Positions 1 to 5,974 are shown, counted from the stretch's first letter. The stretch: DNA of 6,270 bases from an uncultured Eubacteriales bacterium (GCA_934526185.1 CAKTAA010000122.1:1-6270); one strand, 5' to 3'. The notes: generated by a model not told the origin, from the letters alone. Numbers and translations: made by a program.

Positions 1-1
1 C

Positions 2-31
2 GCCAACCTGCTCAAACTGGAAAAAGCATAA
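2..31 (+). CDS. C-terminal end of an unidentified protein (partial)
   Basis: An open frame enters from the left edge and ends with TAA at 29-31; the visible residues are ANLLKLEKA. Only nine codons are present, so no family can be assigned. The stop lies 14 nt before the yjiH start on the same strand, and no promoter or terminator fits in the gap. The two genes are therefore probably co-transcribed. Confidence 0.55.
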   Translation, partial: ANLLKLEKA

Positions 32-45
32 GTCCGGGGGCTTCC

Positions 46-1389
46 ATGTCAGAACAGCATACTTCCTTCAACAAAAGCAGAGCCCTGCTGCTATTCTTCC
101 TCTGCAACGCGATCGGTATCATCATCTTTTTCGTCAGCATCACCATAGGCGGAAAAAATACGGTCGTCCTCGATCATATATGCGCCTGGTTCCGGAGCGT
201 CTTCGGCTCCGTCATTCCCTGGATCACGGTGCTGCTCATGCTCTACTGTCTGGCAGACACCTTCTTCATCCGCAAAATATGGAAGAGAAACGCGACGGAA
301 CTTCTGATGAGCGCGGCCAAGCTGGCGGGGCTGGGCATCGTGATCATGGGGCTCACCGGTCTCGGGGCGGAAACTTTCCCCTCCCTGTTCGACAAGCGCA
401 TCATCCCCTTTGTCATGGATAACCTCATAGGCACCATGTTCACTGCGCTGCTCGTGGCCATTTTCTTCATGCCCTTTCTGGTGGATTATGGTCTGCTGGA
501 ATTCTGCGGCGTGCTTCTGCGCCCCGTCATGCGCCCCCTGTTCCGTACCCCCGGCACCTCCGCGGTCATCGCGGTCACGGCCTTCGTGGGCAGTTTCACC
601 ATCGGAGTGCTGGCAACCGAACAGATGTACCGCGAAGGCAAATTCACTGCCCGGGAATCCGTCATCATCACCACGGGCTTTTCCACCACCTCCATTGCCA
701 TGATGATGGTGCTGGCGCAGATGATGGGCCTGATGGAGCATTGGAGCTTCTACTTCTGGACAACCCTGCTCATAACCTTCGGCATCACGGCGGTCACGGC
801 GCGCATCTGGCCCATAAGCCGCAAGCCGGAAAGTTTCTACCCCGGAGTCACGCCGCGTCCGGAACAGCCCGTTTCCGGCGATGTTCTGCGCCACGCCTGG
901 GAAGCGGGGCTGACCCGCGCCGGAACGCAGGCCACGCCGCCCGTCTGCGTACTGCATTCCCTGAAGCTCGGCTTCCGCATGCTCGTCACCATGATGTCCA
1001 CCGTGCCCGCCTTTGCCACCCTCGGGCTGTACCTCGGCTTCAACACCTCCGTGTTCCAGTATCTGGGCTATATCTTCGCGCCCTTCCTCCTGCCCTTCGG
1101 CCTCTCCCCGTCGGATATGGAAGTAGCCATGACGGCTTCCGCCATGGGTTCCGTGGATATGATGGTCGGCCCCATCTACGCGGCCAGCGCCGGGGATCTC
1201 GGTATCGTGACCCGTTACCTCATGGCGCTTGTCCCCGTTTCCATGGTCGCCTATCTGTCCGGCTATGTGCCCTGCATCAAGAGTACGGAAATCCCCGTCA
1301 CCTTTTCCGAAATCTTCCTGATCTGGTTTGAGCGCGTGGTGTTGAGCCTCCTTGCGGGCGGCGCCATTGCGTGGCTTTTCCTTGCATGA
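46..1389 (+). CDS. yjiH: YjiH family inner-membrane protein (nucleoside-recognition/Gate domain type)
   Basis: A 447-residue polytopic membrane protein. Hydrophobic segments are visible near residues 12-35, 53-75, 90-108, 130-148, 172-190, 204-228, 234-254, 311-331, 337-352, 390-408 and 430-446. A polar loop at about 256-305 separates two halves, consistent with paired Gate (nucleoside-recognition) domains. Family-like stretches include YGLLEFCGVLLRPVMRPLF (148-166), EQMYREGKFTARES (192-205) and GFSTTS (211-216). YjiH proteins are annotated as membrane proteins related to the SpmA/SpmB and nucleoside-recognition group; their substrate is not established, and transport is only presumed. The ATG is supported by a G-rich ribosome-binding stretch (GGGGG at 36-40, 5 nt upstream). 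GC content and codon use are high, matching the host flank. Family assignment is from remembered similarity. The product is intact. Confidence 0.85.
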   Translation: MSEQHTSFNKSRALLLFFLCNAIGIIIFFVSITIGGKNTVVLDHICAWFRSVFGSVIPWITVLLMLYCLADTFFIRKIWKRNATELLMSAAKLAGLGIVIMGLTGLGAETFPSLFDKRIIPFVMDNLIGTMFTALLVAIFFMPFLVDYGLLEFCGVLLRPVMRPLFRTPGTSAVIAVTAFVGSFTIGVLATEQMYREGKFTARESVIITTGFSTTSIAMMMVLAQMMGLMEHWSFYFWTTLLITFGITAVTARIWPISRKPESFYPGVTPRPEQPVSGDVLRHAWEAGLTRAGTQATPPVCVLHSLKLGFRMLVTMMSTVPAFATLGLYLGFNTSVFQYLGYIFAPFLLPFGLSPSDMEVAMTASAMGSVDMMVGPIYAASAGDLGIVTRYLMALVPVSMVAYLSGYVPCIKSTEIPVTFSEIFLIWFERVVLSLLAGGAIAWLFLA

Positions 1390-1400
1390 TTCCGCGTTGC

Positions 1401-1429
1401 CGGGTGCGGACGCTCGTTGCCCGCACCCG
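1401..1429 (+). terminator. GC-rich hairpin after yjiH (terminator-like, no U-tract)
   Basis: A perfect 9-bp inverted repeat (CGGGTGCGG at 1401-1409, CCGCACCCG at 1421-1429) with an 11-nt loop starts 12 nt after the yjiH stop. The position suits transcription termination or 3'-end protection of the mRNA. No T-run follows the stem, so a classical intrinsic terminator is not demonstrated. Confidence 0.45.
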
Positions 1430-1510
1430 CATCGCGCTCGAGCCCTTTACTCCCGACCATCTCTACCGGCAGCCCCTGTGTTCCGGCCCGCAGCGTTCAC
1501 GGCTGCGCCG

Positions 1511-1855
1511 TCACCTGCGCTGCGTCCATGCCTGTTGCATCCCCGTGTGCCTGCCGCCTGGCCTCCAAGCTGCCTGCCGGCTGCGCCGCAGGGACATCCC
1601 GGCCGATCCGGCCTCATGGAGCAGTTTCGCCTGCCTGACTCCGAAGGCATGTTCCCGACAAAGACGCTCCATGCTGCGGAATGACAACTCTGCTCCCCCG
1701 TTCGCACCGCATCTCCGTTTTTTCATCGCTCTGGAATCCGGCGCATCATCATGAAACGCAAGGCCCGACAGGGCCATACATTCCCGGAGCCTCCCTTCGC
1801 AGATCCGCCCTGCCGCTTTTCCGGGCATGGGCGTCAAAACTGCCGCATTCTGCAT
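1511..1855 (-). CDS. Possible small Arg-rich hypothetical protein
   Basis: A 114-codon ATG-to-TGA frame that I do not recognise. It would otherwise be dismissed as a GC-rich shadow. What makes it worth listing is a near-consensus Shine-Dalgarno, GGAGGTG, with GGAGG ending 6 nt before the ATG. A 14-bp palindrome (1882-1895) lies just upstream and could be an operator. The predicted product is basic, with several Arg and Cys and no membrane segment or known motif. The second half (after about residue 70) is Arg/Gly/Gln-rich and looks less like a folded protein, so the frame could be a truncated or decayed gene. The gene reads toward yjiH, convergently. Codon composition matches the host flank rather than the island. 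Confidence 0.25.
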   Translation of the reverse strand: MQNAAVLTPMPGKAAGRICEGRLRECMALSGLAFHDDAPDSRAMKKRRCGANGGAELSFRSMERLCREHAFGVRQAKLLHEAGSAGMSLRRSRQAAWRPGGRHTGMQQAWTQRR

Positions 1856-1860
1856 GACAC

Positions 1861-1866
1861 ACCTCC
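1861..1866 (-). promoter_or_regulatory. Strong Shine-Dalgarno for the minus-strand small ORF
   Basis: The + strand ACCTCC reads GGAGGT on the minus strand, 5 nt before an ATG at 1855. This is the best ribosome-binding match in the window and the main reason to consider the 114-codon ORF real. Confidence 0.4.
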
Positions 1867-1881
1867 GTTTCTGCTTTCAAA

Positions 1882-1895
1882 ACGCTGCACAGCGT
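1882..1895. repeat. 14-bp palindrome ACGCTG-CA-CAGCGT
   Basis: Two perfect 6-bp arms (1882-1887 and 1890-1895) with 2 central bases. On the minus strand it is followed by TTTT, so it could act as a short terminator-like hairpin. Its position 27-40 nt upstream of the minus-strand ATG at 1855 would also suit a dimeric repressor operator. Neither role is proven. Confidence 0.35.
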
Positions 1896-1920
1896 CGTCT
1901 TCTGCCCATGAACATGTTTC

Positions 1921-1935
1921 TTTTCTGAAAAAATC
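1921..1935 (+). repeat. Left 15-bp direct repeat (att-like boundary)
   Basis: TTTTCTGAAAAAATC, identical to the copy at 5931-5945. It contains the small palindrome TTTTC-T-GAAAA. After it, the left copy continues CGATG, whereas the right copy continues ATCCGAACC, so the exact match is 15 bp. It coincides with the drop in GC content and is a candidate attachment or crossover site. Confidence 0.6.
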
Positions 1936-2064
1936 CGATGTTAAAATAGGAATATATTAGAAATGAGCTACTTATGAGCTTTTCTCGAAGAACGAGGTAA
2001 TGACTTGGCAACAGTCTCAAACTCTGTGATTTGCGGTATTCTTCTGCCAAACAACTCTTTGTTG

Positions 2065-2095
2065 CAAAGGTACATGTTTTATTGGTATATACAAA
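2065..2095 (-). promoter_or_regulatory. Bacteroidota-type promoter reading leftward
   Basis: On the minus strand a TTTG box (2092-2095) is followed by exactly 19 nt and then TACCTTTG (2065-2072). This fits the known Bacteroides primary-sigma consensus, -33 TTTG and -7 TAnnTTTG. Transcription would start near 2060 and leave the island at its left end. The TTTG box overlaps the T-run of the operon terminator. A Bacteroidota promoter is not expected in a Desulfovibrionaceae chromosome, so it supports a foreign origin; it may be inactive in the present host. Confidence 0.55.
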
Positions 2096-2138
2096 AATGC
2101 AGTAACATATCTTGTGAAAAAAGTAATGTTACTGCATT
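2096..2138 (-). terminator. Intrinsic terminator of the three-gene operon
   Basis: A perfect 13-bp inverted repeat (AATGCAGTAACAT at 2096-2108, ATGTTACTGCATT at 2126-2138) with a 17-nt loop lies 30 nt past the DUF262 stop. Read on the minus strand, the second arm ends in a run of five T before G (CATTTTTG), as in a rho-independent terminator. No T-run follows on the + strand, so it works in the operon's direction only. A weaker outer pairing (TGGTAT with ATACCA) could extend the stem. Confidence 0.75.
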
Positions 2139-2168
2139 GCAAATACCATTGTCGATTATTCGTTCGGT

Positions 2169-3902
2169 TTATATATTGTTCAAATTCCAAATTTCTTTTA
2201 CCGCACTGACAATCTTGTTGAAACGTCTTTCTATACTTGACTTGTCCCAAACGGGATGTTCTTTGCCTGTTACAAATTCTATAATCTCTTTTTGTTGATT
2301 CAATAGATTGTCCCGACCATATACTTGTAATTTATCCGCAAATGGACGATTTCCCAAAGAACTATTTTGCCGTCCAGCCATCAACATCAGGTTTCCAACG
2401 CAATTCATCCATTCACCTGAAACGATTCCTTCTTCAGGATTTTCCTTATCCTCATAAACGCCATAACCATTTTCTAAAGGATTAGCTTGTGTCTGTGGGG
2501 CTATATGTTCAATACTTTCGTTGGAAATGACATCCGAATAAGAAACCTTAGGAGTTGGATAATTATCATTACACAAATACTGTTCATATCTCCATAGTAA
2601 GTAGTTATCCACACGGTTGCCATAAAACCAACCACTCCTAACGTGATTGAGCATTTCCGTATCGCTCCAATACCCCCACCACCAATCGTTGTTAAGTTTC
2701 CATTTCACAGAATCTATCTGTTTATTAAAGCTTTCAGTATCGTTCGCATTTTGTATGACATTCTGCAACCTACTTGTTATATCAGCTCGTCCGCCCCTAA
2801 TCAATGAACGGAACGTTAGATTTTCCAACAGCTTTATAAGGCGCATGAATACTTCATCGCTAACATTCGACAGTTTCGCTTTAATGAGCATAGGATATGA
2901 AAAAGCCATGTTATTCATGCACTTCAAGTTTGCAGTATTGAAGGAGTTGTCCTGCTCTATCTGTTTGATAAGGCAAAAGGCTTTGGATAGTCCGTTGACA
3001 AAACTTTTTATATGTTTTGTCTGTTCTTCTCTTGAAATGGATTTAAGCCAATCCTTGACTTCGCCTACAACTTTCTCGCTATAATATCCTTTTGGACCTA
3101 CAGCTCTCCAATAGTAGTTAAGGACATTATCTTCATCCACAGATACAAGGACGATGTTATGATATATTTCTTCAAAAGCCTTTTCTATATAGTGTATCTC
3201 ATCCTCATTATTTCCTATGTGGAAAATCTGTAACATGAAATAGGCTTTGAGAACTTCCAAATTGGTAAGTTTCTTACCTCTGTCATTTTGGTATGCGAAA
3301 ATCTGTGCTGCCTGCAACTTGTCCTTGACAATAAAAGTGGTAATGGATGCGTTCTCCAACGTGTTAACCCAAGAAAGCATTTGCTGTACAGAGGATTCCT
3401 TTAATTCCGTTTCAAAGTATGTGCGAGCTTTATACATGGCAACTCTTGACTTTGAGGTCAAATCTTCTTCTGAAACAGACTCTTTGTTTTCAATGACTGC
3501 ATCCACAAAAAAATTGTTGTCATAAGGTACAGTCATGAATTTCTGCTTATTGCGTCTTATATCTTTCAAATAGTAATCAGTAATGTCCTCCAATAAGTTT
3601 TTGATGTCATCTGCGTTTTCGTTATTGTCCCATTCCTCATGCCGATGCTTTAAAGCATTCACTAATGTACTGAAAAAGATGATACATGTAGTTAGACGTT
3701 GCTGGCCGTCAATGACATATAAAGTATCATCACTTTGTTCAAACAGGAAGTGTCCCAGATAGTAATTCTCTTCACATTCCCATAAATCCTCAACGAACTG
3801 CGAGAAATGCCTTTCTCCACAAGCGTAAGCACGTTGGTATACTGGAATAACAAATCGGATATTACGTCTTCCGAATAAGGCTTTAATTGTCGTAGATTCC
3901 AT
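2169..3902 (-). CDS. DUF262/DUF1524 protein (GmrSD/SspE-like NTPase-nuclease)
   Basis: A 577-residue protein with both halves of the GmrSD architecture. The N-terminal DUF262 part shows IPVYQRAY (19-26), the hallmark VIDGQQRLTT (63-72) and the NDRG segment (206-209, followed by KKLTNLEVLKAY). In this family these belong to a ParB-like nucleotide-binding and hydrolysing fold. The C-terminal DUF1524 part has IEHIAPQ (464-470, His466 the likely catalytic residue) followed by GNLMLM (503-508) and SSLGNRPFADK (514-524), the signature of an HNH/His-Me finger nuclease. Known relatives include GmrSD, a type IV enzyme cutting glucosylated hydroxymethylcytosine DNA, and SspE, which acts with phosphorothioate modification. 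The target here is unknown. It is the last gene of the operon, starting 4 nt after the exonuclease stop, without a Shine-Dalgarno. It is full length and intact, and probably cytoplasmic. Confidence 0.88.
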   Translation of the reverse strand: MESTTIKALFGRRNIRFVIPVYQRAYACGERHFSQFVEDLWECEENYYLGHFLFEQSDDTLYVIDGQQRLTTCIIFFSTLVNALKHRHEEWDNNENADDIKNLLEDITDYYLKDIRRNKQKFMTVPYDNNFFVDAVIENKESVSEEDLTSKSRVAMYKARTYFETELKESSVQQMLSWVNTLENASITTFIVKDKLQAAQIFAYQNDRGKKLTNLEVLKAYFMLQIFHIGNNEDEIHYIEKAFEEIYHNIVLVSVDEDNVLNYYWRAVGPKGYYSEKVVGEVKDWLKSISREEQTKHIKSFVNGLSKAFCLIKQIEQDNSFNTANLKCMNNMAFSYPMLIKAKLSNVSDEVFMRLIKLLENLTFRSLIRGGRADITSRLQNVIQNANDTESFNKQIDSVKWKLNNDWWWGYWSDTEMLNHVRSGWFYGNRVDNYLLWRYEQYLCNDNYPTPKVSYSDVISNESIEHIAPQTQANPLENGYGVYEDKENPEEGIVSGEWMNCVGNLMLMAGRQNSSLGNRPFADKLQVYGRDNLLNQQKEIIEFVTGKEHPVWDKSSIERRFNKIVSAVKEIWNLNNI

Positions 3903-3906
3903 AATA

Positions 3907-4431
3907 TTACAAATTAAAATTCAATATTTTTATGGCTATTTGTGCGCAAGCTTCAGCATCAGCCAACGCATGATGATGGTTTTCCAAATCATAGCCACAG
4001 TATTGTGCCACGGTTTGGAGTTGGTGATTTGGAAGTTTATTGCCCAAAATAGTTCTCGAAGCCCTGCATGTGCAGTAGAATGCATAATTCGGGTATGGCA
4101 TTCCATAAGCATGAAAAACCGCTTTCAGGCAACTTTCATCAAACGAACTATTGTGTGCGACCAATGGCAGATCTCCTATCAGTGGACTAACCTTTGCCCA
4201 TACATCAGGGAAATTGGGAGCCGATTGAGTGGAATCAATCGTCAAGCCATGGACTTGCGTGTTCCAATATGAGTAATAATTGGGTGCAGGGTGGATAAGA
4301 CTATAAAACTTGTCTATAATCTTATTGTCCTTTACGACAACAACTCCAACGCTGCATACGCTTGAACGATACTGGTTGGCAGTTTCAAAGTCAATTGCCA
4401 CAAAGCTTTTCATCTTGATTTCCTGTGTCAT
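3907..4431 (-). CDS. DnaQ-like DEDDh 3'-5' exonuclease, stand-alone
   Basis: A 174-residue single-domain exonuclease of the RNase T/DnaQ (DEDD) superfamily. All catalytic residues are visible: IDFET gives Asp14 and Glu16, AHNSSFD gives Asp98, and HHALADA gives His153 and Asp158 (the DEDDh type). VHGLT (60-64) is also typical. Such enzymes remove nucleotides from 3' ends of DNA or RNA using two metal ions; the substrate cannot be told from sequence. It resembles small stand-alone exonucleases common in gut bacteria, including Bacteroidota. The first ATG lies 9 nt after the upstream stop with no ribosome-binding site. Codon 7 (ATG at 4413) is preceded by AGGAA at a suitable distance and gives the more usual family start MKSFVAIDFETA, so the true start may be 4413. 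It sits between a membrane protein and a DUF262 nuclease in a tight operon. Confidence 0.88.
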   Translation of the reverse strand: MTQEIKMKSFVAIDFETANQYRSSVCSVGVVVVKDNKIIDKFYSLIHPAPNYYSYWNTQVHGLTIDSTQSAPNFPDVWAKVSPLIGDLPLVAHNSSFDESCLKAVFHAYGMPYPNYAFYCTCRASRTILGNKLPNHQLQTVAQYCGYDLENHHHALADAEACAQIAIKILNFNL

Positions 4432-4440
4432 GTTGGGCAG

Positions 4441-5898
4441 TCAGCCGTTTATTTTCTCAATCCAATATTTTACTCTTTCAGAAACTACACTTGCGTCTGT
4501 GGATTTCACTTCTTCCAAGACAACATATCCGTCTGCATTTATTTCTTTGTCTTGACATCCCATCCGCTTTAATGTATTCTTCAACAATTTCATGTCTTCA
4601 TTTCTATTGGCGAATTGTATCAGAACATTTCCACTGTTCCCATCTTCAATAATATCCATATAAAGAGTTCTTTCTCCGTTTGAATATAGTTGACAAGCCA
4701 ACATATCCCAATACCAGATAAATATATTCCAATTCTCATAAGAACCTACACCATTTTTCCAAGTCGTAGTACGATGATGCCGTTTTATTATATCTTTCAG
4801 TTGCTCCACATTATCTATTATATATTGCTGCAACTCCTTGTCTGACTTAAATGTTTCTACAAATTTTCCTTCAGCAATATTGTAATAAGGCTCTGCAAAG
4901 TATTGCCACCATTGACCATAACTTCTACGTCCTCCTTTTTCCCATTTTAATGGTTTTGAGAAATCAGAATCTCCGTCATACGTAGCTTGGATATAATAGT
5001 GCCCTTGCCAAAAACCAACATCAATGACTCCGGGATTACCATTTGTATTCGTCATTTTGAACCCGTCATATTGGTCAGACATACCTTCAACATGCCAACA
5101 TTCTTCTTCCCATTTCGACAAAGCTTTATCCCACATACTTGTATCTTCCGCATAAGCTGTTTCTGGCTGTTGTTCTAAATCTTGTTCATTTGGTTTCTTT
5201 TCAGAAATAGTATCAACGCCTCTTGCATTGGCAAGTGAATTGGAAAGCACATTCAAGTCAACGGTTATGCGCTGCTGTTCTGGTACCGCATCTGCACCGT
5301 TAGGACTTTTGGCATTGCGATAGGCATTAGAGAAATTTTCGAGCGTATCTTGCTTGTGCTTGTCATCAAATTTGAAATCATCCCCATACAAGTCCTTTCT
5401 GAAGGCTTCCACTATACAGAAAAGATTGTCTAATAAAGGGTCAGGAGAACCACTCTTATTTTTACGGCTCAAGTTTTCACTGTCCTCATCAGGACAGCAA
5501 TATTCAATAAGTTCTTTGACCGCATTACTGACTGTCGCTATGTACTTTGAATCACAGTGCATTGCTACATAGGATGTCTGAAATTCAAGGCGGATTTTTT
5601 CTTCATCCGAAAGGCTGTGGTCTTTGATTACATCACATAAGGTATGGAGATAGTCTTGATAAATCCGAAGTTTCTCTCCAAAAATTTTAGCGGCTCTCTC
5701 ACGTTCTACATCATCATCGCTCTGACCTCTAAGAAGTATCATGGTTATAACAGCTGTAATGATAACTCCCAAAACAGCTGCAAACATTTCATACCAAAGT
5801 TCTTTCCCGGTGAACAGCCTTAGGTAAACAGCAAAAAAACAGGCAATGACAACTAATATAGCCACTACTAAAACGGCTTTTCTCTGCGTTAGTTTCAT
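4441..5898 (-). CDS. Two-helix membrane-anchored protein of unknown function
   Basis: A 485-residue protein that I cannot assign to a named family. Two hydrophobic helices, about 8-26 and 36-56, are joined by a short loop. The chain after RGQSDDDVERERAAK is charged and probably cytoplasmic. Residues 60-135 look helical, possibly coiled coil. Residues 175-260 are polar and low in hydrophobics, likely a linker. Residues 265-485 form a Trp/Tyr-rich globular domain with clusters such as WEEECWHVEG, GFWQGHYYIQ, YGQWWQYFAEPYYN and WNIFIWYWDM, then alternating beta/alpha segments (TLYMDII, NVLIQFANR). A nuclease-like fold is conceivable, but I find no clear PD-(D/E)XK or HNH motif. It is the first gene of the operon. 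Its start has no Shine-Dalgarno, only a weak AAGA. Its promoter is unclear because the island boundary lies just 33 nt upstream. A membrane sensor or effector role is inference from context. Confidence 0.8.
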   Translation of the reverse strand: MKLTQRKAVLVVAILVVIACFFAVYLRLFTGKELWYEMFAAVLGVIITAVITMILLRGQSDDDVERERAAKIFGEKLRIYQDYLHTLCDVIKDHSLSDEEKIRLEFQTSYVAMHCDSKYIATVSNAVKELIEYCCPDEDSENLSRKNKSGSPDPLLDNLFCIVEAFRKDLYGDDFKFDDKHKQDTLENFSNAYRNAKSPNGADAVPEQQRITVDLNVLSNSLANARGVDTISEKKPNEQDLEQQPETAYAEDTSMWDKALSKWEEECWHVEGMSDQYDGFKMTNTNGNPGVIDVGFWQGHYYIQATYDGDSDFSKPLKWEKGGRRSYGQWWQYFAEPYYNIAEGKFVETFKSDKELQQYIIDNVEQLKDIIKRHHRTTTWKNGVGSYENWNIFIWYWDMLACQLYSNGERTLYMDIIEDGNSGNVLIQFANRNEDMKLLKNTLKRMGCQDKEINADGYVVLEEVKSTDASVVSERVKYWIEKING

Positions 5899-5930
5899 AA
5901 GAAATGTCTTAATAAAGAGAGTGTGTGTTA

Positions 5931-5945
5931 TTTTCTGAAAAAATC
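5931..5945 (+). repeat. Right 15-bp direct repeat (att-like boundary)
   Basis: TTTTCTGAAAAAATC, an exact copy of 1921-1935 in the same orientation. It lies 33 bp upstream of the first operon gene and about 100 bp upstream of the fliD sigma-54 promoter. Sequence to its right (ATCCGAACCGGGC) is GC-rich again, consistent with a return to host DNA. Confidence 0.6.
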
Positions 5946-5959
5946 ATCCGAACCGGGCA

Positions 5960-5974
5960 TTCCGGAAAATTTCC
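5960..5974. promoter_or_regulatory. Overlapping palindromes upstream of the fliD promoter
   Basis: TTCCGGAA (5960-5967) overlaps GGAAAATTTCC (5964-5974). They lie 75-89 nt upstream of the sigma-54 -24 element. Sigma-54 promoters need an upstream-bound activator, usually within about 80-150 nt, so this is a reasonable candidate site. Short palindromes are common by chance, and no specific regulator can be named. Confidence 0.25.

Larger units (their letters stand above)
1390..1920. other. GC-rich spacer between yjiH and the AT-rich island
   Basis: This 530-bp stretch has the GC richness of the host. The + strand is pyrimidine-rich, and overlapping open frames in several registers look compositional rather than selected. 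None gives a recognisable protein. It contains the hairpin just after yjiH, small palindromes such as GGCCG/CGGCC near 1600 and GGCCC/GGGCC at 1762-1775, and one minus-strand ORF with a good ribosome-binding site. I see no tRNA, rRNA or CRISPR structure. It may be a true intergenic region, a decayed gene or the locus of an untranslated RNA; the sequence alone does not decide. Confidence 0.6.
1936..2168. other. AT-rich left end of the island, no certain gene
   Basis: This stretch lies between the left repeat and the end of the DUF262 gene. It holds the operon terminator hairpin and a Bacteroidota-like promoter reading leftward on the minus strand. Downstream of that promoter, one minus-strand frame stays open from about 2060 across the boundary to a TGA near 1874, but it has no ATG near its beginning (a TTG is the only plausible early start) and no recognisable protein. 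It may be a leader, or the cut-off beginning of a gene from the donor. Confidence 0.5.
1921..5945. mobile_element. Putative acquired genomic island, about 4.0 kb, flanked by 15-bp direct repeats
   Basis: The AT-rich block begins and ends at two identical 15-bp copies of TTTTCTGAAAAAATC. Base composition changes sharply at both copies: the left neighbour is GC-rich spacer, and the right neighbour leads into the fliD promoter. One repeat copy plus the body measures 4010 bp. The cargo is three minus-strand genes and their terminator; no integrase, transposase, relaxase or phage gene is present. The genes lack good Shine-Dalgarno sequences, and a Bacteroidota-type promoter lies at the left end, pointing to a Bacteroidota donor. 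The boundary call is direct observation; the mode of integration (recombinase in trans, or short-homology recombination) is inference. The repeat is A/T-rich, which lowers its weight somewhat. Confidence 0.6.

Noticed and set aside
91..957. 288-codon minus-strand open frame
   Set aside because: It lies wholly antisense to yjiH; the product is Gly/His/Glu/Arg-rich low-complexity sequence typical of an antisense shadow in GC-rich DNA, with no recognisable motif.
1371..1754. Overlapping + strand frames downstream of yjiH (110-127 codons)
   Set aside because: They start inside yjiH, lack ribosome-binding sites, and encode Pro/Ala/Arg/Cys-rich sequences expected from pyrimidine-rich GC DNA in any frame.
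1921..1935. Integration at a tRNA gene 3' end
   Set aside because: No tRNA cloverleaf or CCA-adjacent acceptor stem is visible at either repeat copy.
2096..2138. Integron attC-like recombination site downstream of the operon
   Set aside because: The inverted repeat contains AAC and GTT, but the full RYYYAAC and GTTRRRY core sites do not match, and the perfect stem plus T-run fits a terminator better.
2005..2298. 97-codon + strand frame at the left end of the island
   Set aside because: It overlaps the terminator hairpin and the C-terminus of the DUF262 gene in antisense, has no ribosome-binding site, and encodes no recognisable protein.
2169..3902. Naming the DUF262 protein GmrSD or SspE outright
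   Set aside because: The architecture is shared by several functional groups; there are no dnd/ssp modification genes here and no evidence for a glucosylated-DNA target.
5899..5960. Sigma-70 promoter for the operon spanning the right boundary
   Set aside because: The best -35/-10 pairs found by eye match only about 3-4 of 6 positions in each box, and no TAnnTTTG box is present, so none is supported.
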